A stretch of 64,000 nucleotides of DNA from Streptomyces sp. JB150 (GTDB taxonomy: Bacteria > Actinomycetota > Actinomycetes > Streptomycetales > Streptomycetaceae): positions 3,092,169 to 3,156,168 of the forward strand of contig NZ_CP049780.1 of NCBI RefSeq assembly GCF_011193355.1, written 5' to 3'. Positions 26,681 to 35,206 of this stretch are shown here, in pieces; positions within the stretch are counted from its first letter, which is position 1; each line of letters opens with the position of its first letter. A model generated the notes under the pieces. It made no database searches and was not told where the DNA came from. It saw only the letters and a program-made list of their open reading frames with translations. The position numbers were made by a program, and so were the translations under genes.

Positions 26681-27601
26681 TCAGTCGTCACCCGAGAAGA
26701 TGGCGACCAGCCGCAGCATCTCGATGTAGATCCAGACCAGGGTCATGGTCAGACCGAACGCGGCCAGCCAGGACTCCTCGCGCGGCGCGCCGTAGGCGAT
26801 GCCGTCCTCGATCTGCTTGAAGTCGAGGGTCAGGAAGAACGCGCCGAGCACGATCGCGATGATGCCGACGATCGCACCGAGCGGGCCCATGCTGCGCAGG
26901 CCCCCGTCCTCGGCGACACCGAAGACGACCAGCAGCAGGTTGACCGCCATGACCAGGATGAACGCCATGGCGATCGCCAGGCCGATCCGGGCGTAGCGCG
27001 CGGTCACGCGGATCCAGCCGGCCTTGTAGATCAGCAGCGTGGCGCCGGAGACGGCCATGGTGCCGAGGACCGCCTGGAAGGGCGCGCCGGACCACTGGGT
27101 GTTGAACATCTCGCTGATCACGCCGAGGAAGACGCCCTCGAAGGCGGCGTACGACAGGATCAGCGCGGGGGACGCCTTGCGCTTGAAGGACTGCACCATC
27201 GCCAGGACGAAGGCGATCAGCGCGGCGCCGATGGCGAGCCCGTAGCTGGTCGACGAGACCGGCAGGAGGGCCCAGGCCAGGACGGCACCGACGACGACGG
27301 TGCCGAGCGTCATGGCCGAGCGCATGACGACGTCGTCCATCGTCATCCGGTTGCCGGTGGCGACCGGGGCCTGCGGCGGGGCGCCGTGCTGCAGGTCCTG
27401 GGCGTACGGGTTCTGGGCGTAAGGGTTCTGCGCGTACGGGTTGCCGCCGGCGCCGGGCTGCGCGTAGGGGTTGCCCGTGGCGTACGGGTTGCCCTGCGTG
27501 CCCACAGCTGCGCCCCCGGCCTGCGGCGCGGTGTTGAAGCCCGCGTAGCCGTTGTCGCGGCTGAACCCCCGTCGCGAGAAGACCGGGTTGCTGCTCCTCA
27601 T
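26681..27601 (-). CDS. Bax inhibitor-1 / YccA-family membrane protein
   Basis: A 306-residue protein with seven hydrophobic segments in its C-terminal 215 residues, the TMBIM/Bax inhibitor-1 layout; the conserved FEGVFLGVISEMF and the final acidic-aromatic LDFKQIEDGIAYGAPREESWLAAFGLTMTLVWIYIEMLRL are clear. Bacterial members (YccA, BsYetJ) are linked to FtsH control or pH-gated calcium leak. The N-terminal 80 residues are a Gly/Asn/Pro/Tyr-rich tail with repeated NPYAQ and GNPYA units, probably disordered and cytosolic. The start is ATG at 27599-27601 with GAGGAG a few bases upstream. Downstream on the same strand there is no coupled gene. Confidence 0.9.
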   Translation of the reverse strand: MRSSNPVFSRRGFSRDNGYAGFNTAPQAGGAAVGTQGNPYATGNPYAQPGAGGNPYAQNPYAQNPYAQDLQHGAPPQAPVATGNRMTMDDVVMRSAMTLGTVVVGAVLAWALLPVSSTSYGLAIGAALIAFVLAMVQSFKRKASPALILSYAAFEGVFLGVISEMFNTQWSGAPFQAVLGTMAVSGATLLIYKAGWIRVTARYARIGLAIAMAFILVMAVNLLLVVFGVAEDGGLRSMGPLGAIVGIIAIVLGAFFLTLDFKQIEDGIAYGAPREESWLAAFGLTMTLVWIYIEMLRLVAIFSGDD

Positions 27602-27780
27602 TTCACTCCTCCATGGCCACCCTGCGTAGCCTTGGCTCAAGAGTAATAGACAGGCAAAGGAATGACCCTAGTGCTTGGGGAGGATCTTTCCCCCCACGTG
27701 CTGCGCAACACGCTACGCGGCCGGGTGATTCCCGGCACGTGAGGGACCGAACCGTGGCCCCACGGTGACGATCTCGTCAC

Positions 27781-27846
27781 CCGGAGGGCGGTGAGCGCCG
27801 TCCGGAGGAGGCGGTGAGCGCCGCCCGGAGGGGGCGGCGGGGTGAC
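27781..27846. repeat. ~22-base imperfect repeats downstream of bldA
   Basis: CCGGAGG...CGGTGAGCGCCG units at 27781-27801 and 27802-27824 and a third partial copy to about 27846, flanked by CGTCACCC and GGGTGACG, which can pair. On the minus strand this lies 53-118 bases past the tRNA 3' end and may act as its terminator. Closer still, GTGCAT-G-ATGCAC (27865-27877) forms a 6-pair palindrome. Confidence 0.5.
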
Positions 27847-27898
27847 GGCTCGGCGACAGATTCGGTGCATGATGCACACGATCCGAGGGCGTCGGAGG

Positions 27899-27981
27899 TG
27901 CCCGGAACCGGACTCGAACCGGTACGCCCGCGAGGGGCAGCGAGGTTTAAGCTCGCCGTGTCTGCATTCCACCATCCGGGC
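27899..27981 (-). tRNA. bldA: tRNA-Leu, anticodon UAA (bldA)
   Basis: An 83-base class II tRNA without encoded CCA. The acceptor stem GCCCGGA/TCCGGGC, the D arm GGTGGAATGCAGACAC, the anticodon stem GCGAG/CTCGC around the loop CTTAAAC, a long variable arm (GCCCCTCGCGGGC) and the T arm GGTTCGAGTCC are all visible on the minus strand. The anticodon is TAA at 27947-27949, reading UUA. In Streptomyces this is the bldA tRNA, which alone decodes rare TTA codons and so gates aerial growth and secondary metabolism. A TAGGCT-type -10 (28010-28015) and a 12-base palindrome GGGACGCGTCCC (28018-28029) lie just upstream. The identity is strong on sequence and function of the anticodon. Confidence 0.97.
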
Positions 27982-28009
27982 AGGCCATGGGCTCCGCATC
28001 GAGGTTCCG

Positions 28010-28029
28010 AGCCTATCGGGACGCGTCCC
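28010..28029 (-). promoter_or_regulatory. bldA promoter candidate with palindrome GGGACGCGTCCC
   Basis: On the minus strand TAGGCT at 28010-28015 could be a -10 box about 28 bases before the tRNA 5' end. Immediately upstream, in the -10/-35 spacer, lies the perfect 12-base palindrome GGGACGCGTCCC (28018-28029). No good -35 is seen. The rest of the 427-base gap 27982-28408 shows nothing else I can support except a weak GAGGG/CCCTC hairpin near 28078-28095. Confidence 0.4.
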
Positions 28030-28408
28030 CCGAACAGCGGAACGGCGACCCGATGTTGTCTTATTTTATTGACGTCTGAGGGTGCATCAGCCCTCGGAAC
28101 GCGCCATCCGCACTTGCCAACAGCCTTGCGTGCGGCGCCCGCCCGCGCATGCGGAATGACGGAATTTCACCTCCCGAACGAGGGCACTCCACCTGTTCTC
28201 GACGCGATCACCCGTCCGGGCCCCCTCCGCGCCCCTCCCGCGCCGGCCGTCTCTCAGGGTCACCCGTCATCCCCAGGTATGACTCGGGTGCCGCCCGGTC
28301 CGACCGGAGTCGCCCCCCGGAACCGGAACAGCGGCTGACTACACGGCGTCGTACGGCCGCGACGATGGACGAGTTCCCCGATCCCCGTCCTGACAGGAGC
28401 CCCTTGCC

Positions 28409-29179
28409 GTGACCACGACTCCCCTCGCCGACCGGACCACCGCGGTGGCCGCCCGCGCCACGGAGCTGTCGAAGATCTACGGGCAGGGCGAGACCCAGGT
28501 GGTCGCCCTGGACCGGGTCTCCGTCGAGTTCCGGCAGGCCGAGTTCACCGCGATCATGGGTCCGTCCGGGTCCGGCAAGTCCACGCTGATGCACTGCGTG
28601 GCCGGTCTCGACACCTTCTCCTCCGGTTCGGTGCGCATCGGCGACACCGAGCTGGGCTCGCTGAAGGACAAGCAGCTCACCAGGCTCCGCCGGGACAAGA
28701 TCGGCTTCATCTTCCAGGCCTTCAACCTGCTGCCCACGCTGACCGCGCTGGAGAACATCACCCTCCCGATGGACATCGCGGGCCGCAAGCCGGACAAGCA
28801 GTGGCTGGACACGGTGATCCAGATGGTCGGCCTGTCCGGGCGGCTGAGCCACCGGCCCGCCCAGCTCTCCGGCGGCCAGCAGCAGCGCGTCGCGGTCGCC
28901 CGCGCCCTCGCCTCCAAGCCGGACATCATCTTCGGCGACGAGCCGACCGGAAACCTCGACTCGCGCTCCGGCGCCGAGGTGCTGGGCTTCCTGCGCAACT
29001 CCGTGCGCGAGCTGGGGCAGACCGTGGTGATGGTGACCCACGACCCGGTCGCGGCGGCGTACGCGGACCGCGTGGTGTTCCTCGCGGACGGCCGGATCGT
29101 GGACGAGGTGCACGGGCCGACGGCGGAGTCGGTGCTGGACCGCATGAAGCGGTTCGACGGCAAGGGCCGCACCAGCTGA
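28409..29179 (+). CDS. ABC transporter ATPase (MacB/LolD type), first system
   Basis: A 256-residue ATPase of the MacB/LolD/FtsE group. Walker A GPSGSGKST at 51-59, Q-loop FIFQAFNLLPT at 100-110, signature LSGGQQQR at 153-160, Walker B IIFGDEPTG at about 173-181 and the switch His in VMVTHDP are intact. It belongs with the 842-residue FtsX-like permease encoded 49 bases downstream. Such pairs act as mechanotransmitting exporters or wall-remodelling regulators rather than classical importers. The start is GTG at 28409, after AGGAG with 9-base spacing. A close paralogous pair lies at 58983-62347. Confidence 0.92.
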   Translation: MTTTPLADRTTAVAARATELSKIYGQGETQVVALDRVSVEFRQAEFTAIMGPSGSGKSTLMHCVAGLDTFSSGSVRIGDTELGSLKDKQLTRLRRDKIGFIFQAFNLLPTLTALENITLPMDIAGRKPDKQWLDTVIQMVGLSGRLSHRPAQLSGGQQQRVAVARALASKPDIIFGDEPTGNLDSRSGAEVLGFLRNSVRELGQTVVMVTHDPVAAAYADRVVFLADGRIVDEVHGPTAESVLDRMKRFDGKGRTS

Positions 29180-29228
29180 CGTACCGGCGTCGTTCCCGCC
29201 CCCCCACCCCCTGGACTGAGAAGAAGCG

Positions 29229-31757
29229 ATGTTCCGAACCGCCTTGCGCAATGTGCTCGCGCACAAGGCCCGGCTCCTGATGACCGTGCTCGCCGTGATG
29301 CTCGGCGTGGCCTTCGTGTCGGGGACCCTGGTCTTCACCAACACCATCTCCGACGCCTACCAGAAGAGCTCCGCTAAGGGGTTCGACCAGGTCGACGTCG
29401 CCGTGGACCCCGAGTACCAGGAGGACCGCGGCGACACCCTCGGCAAGACCCCCGAGCTGACCGGGGCCATGCTCGACAAGAGCGCACGGGTGCCGGGCGC
29501 CGAGTCGGCCATCGGCGTCGTCACCGGCTTCACCGCCCTCGCCGACAAGGACGGCAAGCTGGTCGGCACCGGCTTCCAGTCGCAGGGCGGCAACTACTGG
29601 GGCGCCGACGACCCGCGCTACCCGCTCGTCGAGGGCCACGCCCCCAAGGGCCGCGGCGAGGTCGTCATCGACGCGAAGACCGCCGAGCGCACCGGCTACC
29701 GGGTCGGCGACACCCTGCGCCTGTCGGTGGACGGCCCGGTCCTGACGCCGAGGATCGCCGGCGTCTTCACCACCGACGACGGCAACGTCGCCGCCGGCGG
29801 CAGCCTCGCCCTGTTCGACACGGCGACCGCGCAGCGGCTGTTCGGCAAGACGGGCACGTACGACCAGATCGCCGTCAAGGCGAAGCCGGGCGTCAGCCAG
29901 GGCGCGCTCAAGGCGCAGCTGGACAAGGCGCTGCCCGCGGATCTCGTGGAGACCACCACCGGGCAGCGGCTGGCCGAGGAGCAGGCGGAGGCGATCGCCT
30001 CGTCGATGAGCGGGCTGAAGCAGGGCCTGCTGGTGTTCGCCGGGATCGCGCTGTTCGTCGGCACCTTCATCATCGCCAACACCTTCACGATGCTGGTCGC
30101 CCAGCGCACCAAGGAGCTGGCGCTGCTGCGCGCGGTCGGCGCCTCCCGCCGCCAGGTCACCCGCTCGGTGCTGATCGAGGCGTTCGTGGTGGGCGTGGTC
30201 GCCGCGGTGACCGGACTGGCCGCGGGCATCGGGGTCGGCGCGGGCCTGCGCTCGCTGCTGGGCTCGCTCGGCGAGACGGTGCCGGACGGCCCGCTGGTGG
30301 TCACGCCCGGTACGGTCGCCGCCGCGCTCGCGGTCGGTGTCCTCGTCACCATGCTGGCCGCCTGGCTGCCGGGGCGCCGCGCGGCGAAGATCCCGCCGGT
30401 GGCCGCGATGAGCAGTGTGCACGCCCAGGCGACGGTGAAGTCGCTGGTGCTGCGGAACACGATCGGCGCGCTGTTCGCCGGGGCCGGTGTCGCGGTCGTC
30501 GTCGCGGCGACCTCCATGGGCGGCTCGGACGGCCAGGCGCCGATGGGCCTGGGCGCCTGCCTGCTGATCATCGGGGTGTTCGTGCTGACGCCGCTGCTGT
30601 CCCGGCCGCTGATCGCGGCCGCGTCGCCGGTGCTGCGGATCTTCGGGGTGGCGGGGAAGCTGGCCCGGCAGAACTCGGTGCGCAACCCGCGCCGTACGGC
30701 CGCCACCGCCTCCGCGCTGATGATCGGCCTGACCCTGATCACCGGGATGACGGTGATGGCGGGCAGTCTGCAGAACGCGATCGACAAGATGGCCTCGGAC
30801 TCGATCCGCGCGGACTACGTCGTCTCCATGGCGAACGGCACCCCGCTCTCCCCGGACGTCGAGGAGAGGCTGCGCGGGACCGAGGGCGTCACCGCGACCA
30901 GCCCGATGCGCAACGCGCCGGCGCGCATCGACGGCGACACCGAGTACCTCACCGGTGTCACCGGTGACACGATCGGCGAGCTGACCGCGCTGCCGGTCGA
31001 GGACGGCAGGTTCCAGGTCGGCGGCGACCGGGTGGTCGTGGACGAGGACACCGCCAAGTCGCACGGCTGGAAGGCCGGGTCGGTGTTCACCGCGTCCTTC
31101 GAGGACGGCGCGAAGGAGCGGCTGACCGTCGCGGGCGTCTACCAGCCGAACGAGATGATGCGCGGCATCATGCTCGACCTGCCCGTCCTCACCGCGCACC
31201 AGAGCGACCCGGCGGACATGCAGGTCCTGGTGCGGACCGCCGACGGCGCCTCGGCCGCGACCAAGGACCGGCTGGAGAAGACCCTCGGCTCCAACCCGGC
31301 CGTCAGGGTGCAGGACAAGCAGGACATCTCCGACGAGATCGCACAGATGTTCACGATGATGCTGAACATGCTCTACGGCCTGCTGGCCATGGCGGTGATC
31401 GTGGCCGTCCTCGGTGTCATCAACACGCTGGCGATGTCGGTCTTCGAGCGCTCCCAGGAGATCGGCATGCTCCGCGCGATCGGCCTGGACCGCACCGGCA
31501 TCAAGCGGATGGTCCGTCTGGAGTCCCTGGTCATCTCGCTGTTCGGCGGCGTCCTCGGCATCGGCCTCGGCGTGTTCTTCGGCTGGGCGGCCGGGGAGCT
31601 GATGGCGGACAGCCTGGCGACGTACGAACTGGTCCTGCCGTGGGCCCGGATGGGCGTGTTCCTGCTGCTGGCGGCCACGGTCGGCGTCCTGGCGGCGCTG
31701 TGGCCGGCGCGCCGCGCGGCCCGGCTGAACATGCTGACGGCGATCAAGTCGGAGTAG
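29229..31757 (+). CDS. FtsX-like ABC permease, first system
   Basis: An 842-residue permease with duplicated FtsX/MacB halves. An N-terminal span (about 15-38; LLMTVLAVMLGVAFVSGTLVFTN) is followed by an extracytoplasmic domain of about 220 residues, three spans (about 264-385), a central span pair, another extracytoplasmic domain (about 520-700) and three final spans. Each half contains the conserved AQRTKELALLRAVGASRRQV / FERSQEIGMLRAIGLDRTGI segment, the FtsX coupling motif. The ATPase gene lies directly upstream. A terminator hairpin follows the stop. Substrate unknown. Confidence 0.9.
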   Translation: MFRTALRNVLAHKARLLMTVLAVMLGVAFVSGTLVFTNTISDAYQKSSAKGFDQVDVAVDPEYQEDRGDTLGKTPELTGAMLDKSARVPGAESAIGVVTGFTALADKDGKLVGTGFQSQGGNYWGADDPRYPLVEGHAPKGRGEVVIDAKTAERTGYRVGDTLRLSVDGPVLTPRIAGVFTTDDGNVAAGGSLALFDTATAQRLFGKTGTYDQIAVKAKPGVSQGALKAQLDKALPADLVETTTGQRLAEEQAEAIASSMSGLKQGLLVFAGIALFVGTFIIANTFTMLVAQRTKELALLRAVGASRRQVTRSVLIEAFVVGVVAAVTGLAAGIGVGAGLRSLLGSLGETVPDGPLVVTPGTVAAALAVGVLVTMLAAWLPGRRAAKIPPVAAMSSVHAQATVKSLVLRNTIGALFAGAGVAVVVAATSMGGSDGQAPMGLGACLLIIGVFVLTPLLSRPLIAAASPVLRIFGVAGKLARQNSVRNPRRTAATASALMIGLTLITGMTVMAGSLQNAIDKMASDSIRADYVVSMANGTPLSPDVEERLRGTEGVTATSPMRNAPARIDGDTEYLTGVTGDTIGELTALPVEDGRFQVGGDRVVVDEDTAKSHGWKAGSVFTASFEDGAKERLTVAGVYQPNEMMRGIMLDLPVLTAHQSDPADMQVLVRTADGASAATKDRLEKTLGSNPAVRVQDKQDISDEIAQMFTMMLNMLYGLLAMAVIVAVLGVINTLAMSVFERSQEIGMLRAIGLDRTGIKRMVRLESLVISLFGGVLGIGLGVFFGWAAGELMADSLATYELVLPWARMGVFLLLAATVGVLAALWPARRAARLNMLTAIKSE

Positions 31758-31784
31758 CGGCGGCGGTACCGCACGAGCCACGAA

Positions 31785-31814
31785 GGCCCCGCTCCCGCGA
31801 TCGGGAGCGGGGCC
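31785..31814. terminator. Terminator hairpin between permease and CFA-synthase-like gene
   Basis: Perfect 13-base arms GGCCCCGCTCCCG (31785-31797) and complement (31802-31814) with loop CGAT; between convergent stops at 31757 and 31844. Confidence 0.9.
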
Positions 31815-31843
31815 CTCGGGTGCTCAGACGCTCTCAGGCGTTC

Positions 31844-33145
31844 TCAGACGTTCCAGGTGCGGGACCGCAGCGGCATCCCGGACCCCCCGGACTCGGGCGT
31901 GCGCACGGCGAGGACCTGGTTGACGCCGATGCGGTTGTGCTCGAAGGACAGGGCGGAGGCGGCCATGTACAGCAGCCAGACCCGGGCCCGGCCGAAGCCG
32001 GCCAGCCCCACGGCCCGCTCCCAGCCGGCCTCCAGGTTGGCGACCCAGCGGCGCAGGGTGAGCGCGTAGTGCTCGCGGATCGACTCCACGTCGCGCACCT
32101 CGAACCCGGCGCGCTCCAGCTGGGAGACGGTGGTGCCGAGGGGGGCCAGCTCGCCGTCGGGGAAGACGTAGGCGTCGATGAACGCGTCGACGTCGTACGC
32201 GGATTCGTCGCGCTGCGGGCGGCGCGCGATCTGGTGGTTGAGCAGCCGCCCGCCCGGCGCCAGCAGGCGGTGCAGGGTCCGGGCGTACTCCAGGTACCGC
32301 TCCGACCCGACGTGTTCGGCCATGCCGATGGAGGAGACGGCGTCGTAGGGGCCGTCGGTGACGTCGCGGTAGTCCTGGACGCGGATCTCGACCCGGTCGG
32401 TCAGCCCCTCGTCGGCGACCCGCTTGCGGGCGTAGGCCGCCTGCTCCTGCGAGAGCGTGATGCCGACGACGCTCACCCCGTGCTCGCGGGCGGCGTGGAT
32501 GGCCATCGAGCCCCAGCCGCAGCCCACGTCGAGCAGTCGCCGGCCGGGGCGCAGGGCGAGCTTGCGGCAGACGAGTTCGAGCTTGTCGCGCTGGGCGTCC
32601 TCCAGGGTGCCGCCCTGGTCCTCGGGGGCCTGCCAGTAGGCGCACGAGTAGACCATGGACGGGCCGAGCACCAGCTCGTAGAAGTCGTTGCCCACGTCGT
32701 AGTGGTGGCTGATGGCCCGTCTGTCGGTGCGCCGGGTGTGCAGATGGCGCCGCCGGCGGACCTCCTCCTTCGGCGGTGCGGGCGGCAGCGCGGGCCCCGC
32801 CATCCGCACCAGGCCCCGTACGGCGGCCCGGACCCCGGGATCACGCAAGGCCTCCGCGAGGGTGCGGGCGTCCTCGTCCCGCTCCCAGAGGAGCCCGGCC
32901 ATCAGGTCGAGCGCCGCGTACAGATCGCCCTCGACGTCGAGGTCGCCCGCGACCCAGGCCCGCGCCAGCCCCAGCTCGCCCGGCTTCCACAACAGCCTGC
33001 GCAGCGCGCGCCGGTGGCGCACGACCAGCACCGGAGCGCCCGGCGGCCCGGCCTGCGAGCCGTCCCAGGCCCGGATCCCGACCGGGAGCGGCACTCCCAG
33101 CACCTGCTCGAACAGCTCCCTCAGCCGCGGCGCGGCGTCCGCCAT
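31844..33145 (-). CDS. Cyclopropane-fatty-acid synthase-like SAM methyltransferase
   Basis: A 433-residue CFA/mycolic-acid-synthase family protein that should transfer a methylene or methyl group from S-adenosylmethionine to unsaturated acyl chains in membrane phospholipid. The SAM motif RLLDVGCGWGSMAIHAA, the family-typical ISHHYDVGNDFYELVLG, YSCAYW, GITLSQEQAAYA and SSIGMAEHVG are all visible. The N-terminal 130 residues match the lipid-binding part of bacterial CFA synthases. The ATG at 33143-33145 is preceded by GGAGG; a GTG nine bases earlier overlaps that site. It is monocistronic, convergent with the exporter. Confidence 0.92.
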   Translation of the reverse strand: MADAAPRLRELFEQVLGVPLPVGIRAWDGSQAGPPGAPVLVVRHRRALRRLLWKPGELGLARAWVAGDLDVEGDLYAALDLMAGLLWERDEDARTLAEALRDPGVRAAVRGLVRMAGPALPPAPPKEEVRRRRHLHTRRTDRRAISHHYDVGNDFYELVLGPSMVYSCAYWQAPEDQGGTLEDAQRDKLELVCRKLALRPGRRLLDVGCGWGSMAIHAAREHGVSVVGITLSQEQAAYARKRVADEGLTDRVEIRVQDYRDVTDGPYDAVSSIGMAEHVGSERYLEYARTLHRLLAPGGRLLNHQIARRPQRDESAYDVDAFIDAYVFPDGELAPLGTTVSQLERAGFEVRDVESIREHYALTLRRWVANLEAGWERAVGLAGFGRARVWLLYMAASALSFEHNRIGVNQVLAVRTPESGGSGMPLRSRTWNV

Positions 33146-33368
33146 GGTGCCCACCTCCGTGACAGCGATCCCGGAAAGTCCGACACCACGTAAACACCTG
33201 CGGCCGCGCAGCGCAGTCCCCCACGCGCGTTACGGCTGGGCAAAACCCTGTGGGGCGGGGCGGGTGGCGGGTCAGGTGGCGGGCCGGGTGGCCGGGGAAC
33301 ACCGGAGGGGCCGCCCGCACCACGGATGGCAGGCGGCCCCTTCGGGGTGTCGCTGAGGTGACCGGGGG

Positions 33369-34760
33369 TCAGGAGGCCTTGGCCCGCTCCTCGGTCTTCG
33401 GCGCGGCGGTGGCGGCGGGGGCCGGGGCCGGCTTGGCGGCCTCGTAGAACTCCTCGCGCGGGGACTCCAGGGCGCCGAGGGAGACGACCTCGCGCTTGAG
33501 GAACATGCCGAGGGTCCAGTCCGCGAAGACGCGGATCTTGCGGTTCCAGGTCGGCATGGCCAGGCCGTGGTAGCCGCGGTGCATGTACCAGGCGAGACGT
33601 CCCTTGAGCTTGATCTTCATCTTGCCCATGACGATCATCGCGACGCCCTTGTGCAGGCCGAGGCCCGCGACCGCGCCCTTGTTGGCGTGGCTGTACTCCT
33701 TCTGCGGGAAGCCCCGCATGCCGGAGACCACGTTGTCGCCGAGGACCTTGGCCTGGCGCAGCGCGTGCTGGGCGTTCGGCGGGCACCAGGCGTTCTCGTT
33801 GCCCGCCTTGCGGCCGACGAGGTCCGGGACCTGGGCGTTGTCGCCCGCGGCCCAGATGTAGTCGGTGCCCTTGACCTGGAGGGTGGGCTCGCAGTCGACG
33901 TGGCCGCGGGGGCCGAGCGGCAGGCCGAAGCGGGCCAGGGCCGGGTTCGGCTTGACGCCGGCGGTCCACACGATGGTGTTGGCGTCGACCTCCAGGCCGT
34001 TCTTCAGCACCACGTGGCCGTCGACGCAGGAGTCCATCGACGTGGAGAGGTAGACCTCGACGCCGCGGCTCTCCAGGTGCTCCTTGCCGTACTGGCCGAG
34101 CTTGGGGCCGACCTCGGGGAGGATCTTGTCGGCGGCGTCGACGAGGATGAAGCGCATGTCCTCGCGGGACACGTTCTTGTAGTACTTGGCCGCGTCGCGG
34201 GCCATGTCCTCGACCTCGCCGATGGTCTCGGCGCCGGCGAAGCCACCGCCGATGAAGACGAAGGTGAGTGCCTTGCGGCGGATCTCCTCGTCGGTGGTGG
34301 AGTCGGCCTTGTCCAGCTGCTCCAGCACGTGGTTGCGCAGGCCGATGGCCTCCTCGATGCCCTTCATGCCGATGCCCTGCTCGGCGAGGCCGGGGATCGG
34401 GAAGGTGCGGGAGACGGCGCCGAGCGCGATCACCAGGTAGTCGAAGGGCAGCTCGTACGCCTCGCCGGTCAGCGGGGCGATCGTGGCGACCTTGCGGTCC
34501 TGGTCGATGGTGGTGACCCGGCCGGTGAGGACCTCCGCCTTGGGCAGCACGCGTCGCAGCGGGACGACGACGTGCCGCGGGGAGATGCTGCCGGCGGCGG
34601 TTTCGGGGAGGAAGGGCTGGTAGGTCATGTACGACCGGGGGTCGACGACCGTGACGGTCGCCTCGCCGTAGCGCATCTTCTTGAGGATGCGCCGAGCTGC
34701 GTACAGGCCTACGTACCCACCGCCTACTACGAGGATCCTGGGACGCTCCGTGGTGCTCAT
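33369..34760 (-). CDS. ndh: Type II NADH dehydrogenase (NDH-2)
   Basis: A 463-residue single-subunit NADH:quinone oxidoreductase that feeds electrons to menaquinone without pumping protons. It has the FAD-binding dinucleotide fold ILVVGGGYVGLYAARR at 9-24, a second (NADH) fold FVFIGGGFAGAETIGEVE at about 167-184, and a C-terminal amphipathic membrane-binding region (MHRGYHGLAMPTWNRKIRVFADW). The tail is Ala/Pro/Lys-rich. The ATG at 34758-34760 starts a conserved MSTTERPRI. A 446-base upstream region contains three palindromes (listed separately), suggesting redox or metal control. Stop precedes a gap of about 220 bases to the CFA-like gene. Confidence 0.95.
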   Translation of the reverse strand: MSTTERPRILVVGGGYVGLYAARRILKKMRYGEATVTVVDPRSYMTYQPFLPETAAGSISPRHVVVPLRRVLPKAEVLTGRVTTIDQDRKVATIAPLTGEAYELPFDYLVIALGAVSRTFPIPGLAEQGIGMKGIEEAIGLRNHVLEQLDKADSTTDEEIRRKALTFVFIGGGFAGAETIGEVEDMARDAAKYYKNVSREDMRFILVDAADKILPEVGPKLGQYGKEHLESRGVEVYLSTSMDSCVDGHVVLKNGLEVDANTIVWTAGVKPNPALARFGLPLGPRGHVDCEPTLQVKGTDYIWAAGDNAQVPDLVGRKAGNENAWCPPNAQHALRQAKVLGDNVVSGMRGFPQKEYSHANKGAVAGLGLHKGVAMIVMGKMKIKLKGRLAWYMHRGYHGLAMPTWNRKIRVFADWTLGMFLKREVVSLGALESPREEFYEAAKPAPAPAATAAPKTEERAKAS

Positions 34761-34851
34761 GCCATCGAGTATCCACCCGGTTGGAGGGGGTGGTTCGTGC
34801 GCCCCTTCACAAGCTTTGACAGGCCCTGTGCTACACTCCCCGGCTCGCGTG

Positions 34852-34870
34852 ACTTAGATCATGTCTAAGT
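34852..34870. promoter_or_regulatory. Fur-like palindrome ACTTAGA-TCATG-TCTAAGT upstream of ndh
   Basis: Perfect 7-base arms around a 5-base spacer, about 95 bases upstream of the ndh start. The TTAGAxxxxxTCTAA layout resembles Fur/PerR-family operators, but no known consensus is matched exactly. Confidence 0.45.
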
Positions 34871-35002
34871 GCGGGAACCGTGAGCGTCCCAACTCCGTTG
34901 TCAATGGCGCTTGAGCTGCCTCTCTGGGCGACGTGCGGGTGCGTGAGGCCGTCGAAACACGTTCTTCGACGCGAGATCCGCAGGGTCGGCGGAGCCCTCT
35001 TC

Positions 35003-35014
35003 TGAACATGTTCA
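35003..35014. promoter_or_regulatory. 12-base palindrome TGAACATGTTCA upstream of ndh
   Basis: A perfect palindrome at 35003-35014 within the ndh upstream gap (34761-35206). No gene, tRNA or strong hairpin was found in the rest of the gap. Confidence 0.35.
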
Positions 35015-35079
35015 ACAGCCCCGGTAACCCCCAGAAGGGCCAACCGGCCCCTATCCGTGCCCCGGTAGGGCCGATTTCC

Positions 35080-35098
35080 TTGTGAAGAACTTCACGAA
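35080..35098. promoter_or_regulatory. Rex-like site TTGTGAAGAACTTCACGAA
   Basis: An inverted repeat with core GTGAAG-AA-CTTCAC (35082-35095). It resembles the Rex operator TGTGAACGCGTTCACA recalled from S. coelicolor (matching TGTGAA and TTCAC), which responds to the NADH/NAD+ ratio. It is about 320 bases upstream of ndh and 109 bases past the ppx stop. Confidence 0.45.
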
Positions 35099-35206
35099 CT
35101 TTCCCGACGGCATGTCAACGAGGGGCCATGGAAGGGCCCCCCGCGTGTCGCTCATACGGTATCCAGGCTGCTCAACCGCCGGCTACCGGCGAGTAGCAAA
35201 AGAGAG

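Noticed and set aside
28926..31781. A 951-residue open frame on the minus strand opposite the first FtsX-like permease
   Set aside because: Antisense shadow of a gene with clear transmembrane and FtsX motifs; no ribosome site and no domain.
34871..35079. Possible tRNA or small RNA gene in the ndh upstream gap
   Set aside because: I looked for acceptor and T-arm patterns on both strands and found none; hairpins there are short. Left as an open question for RNA-seq.
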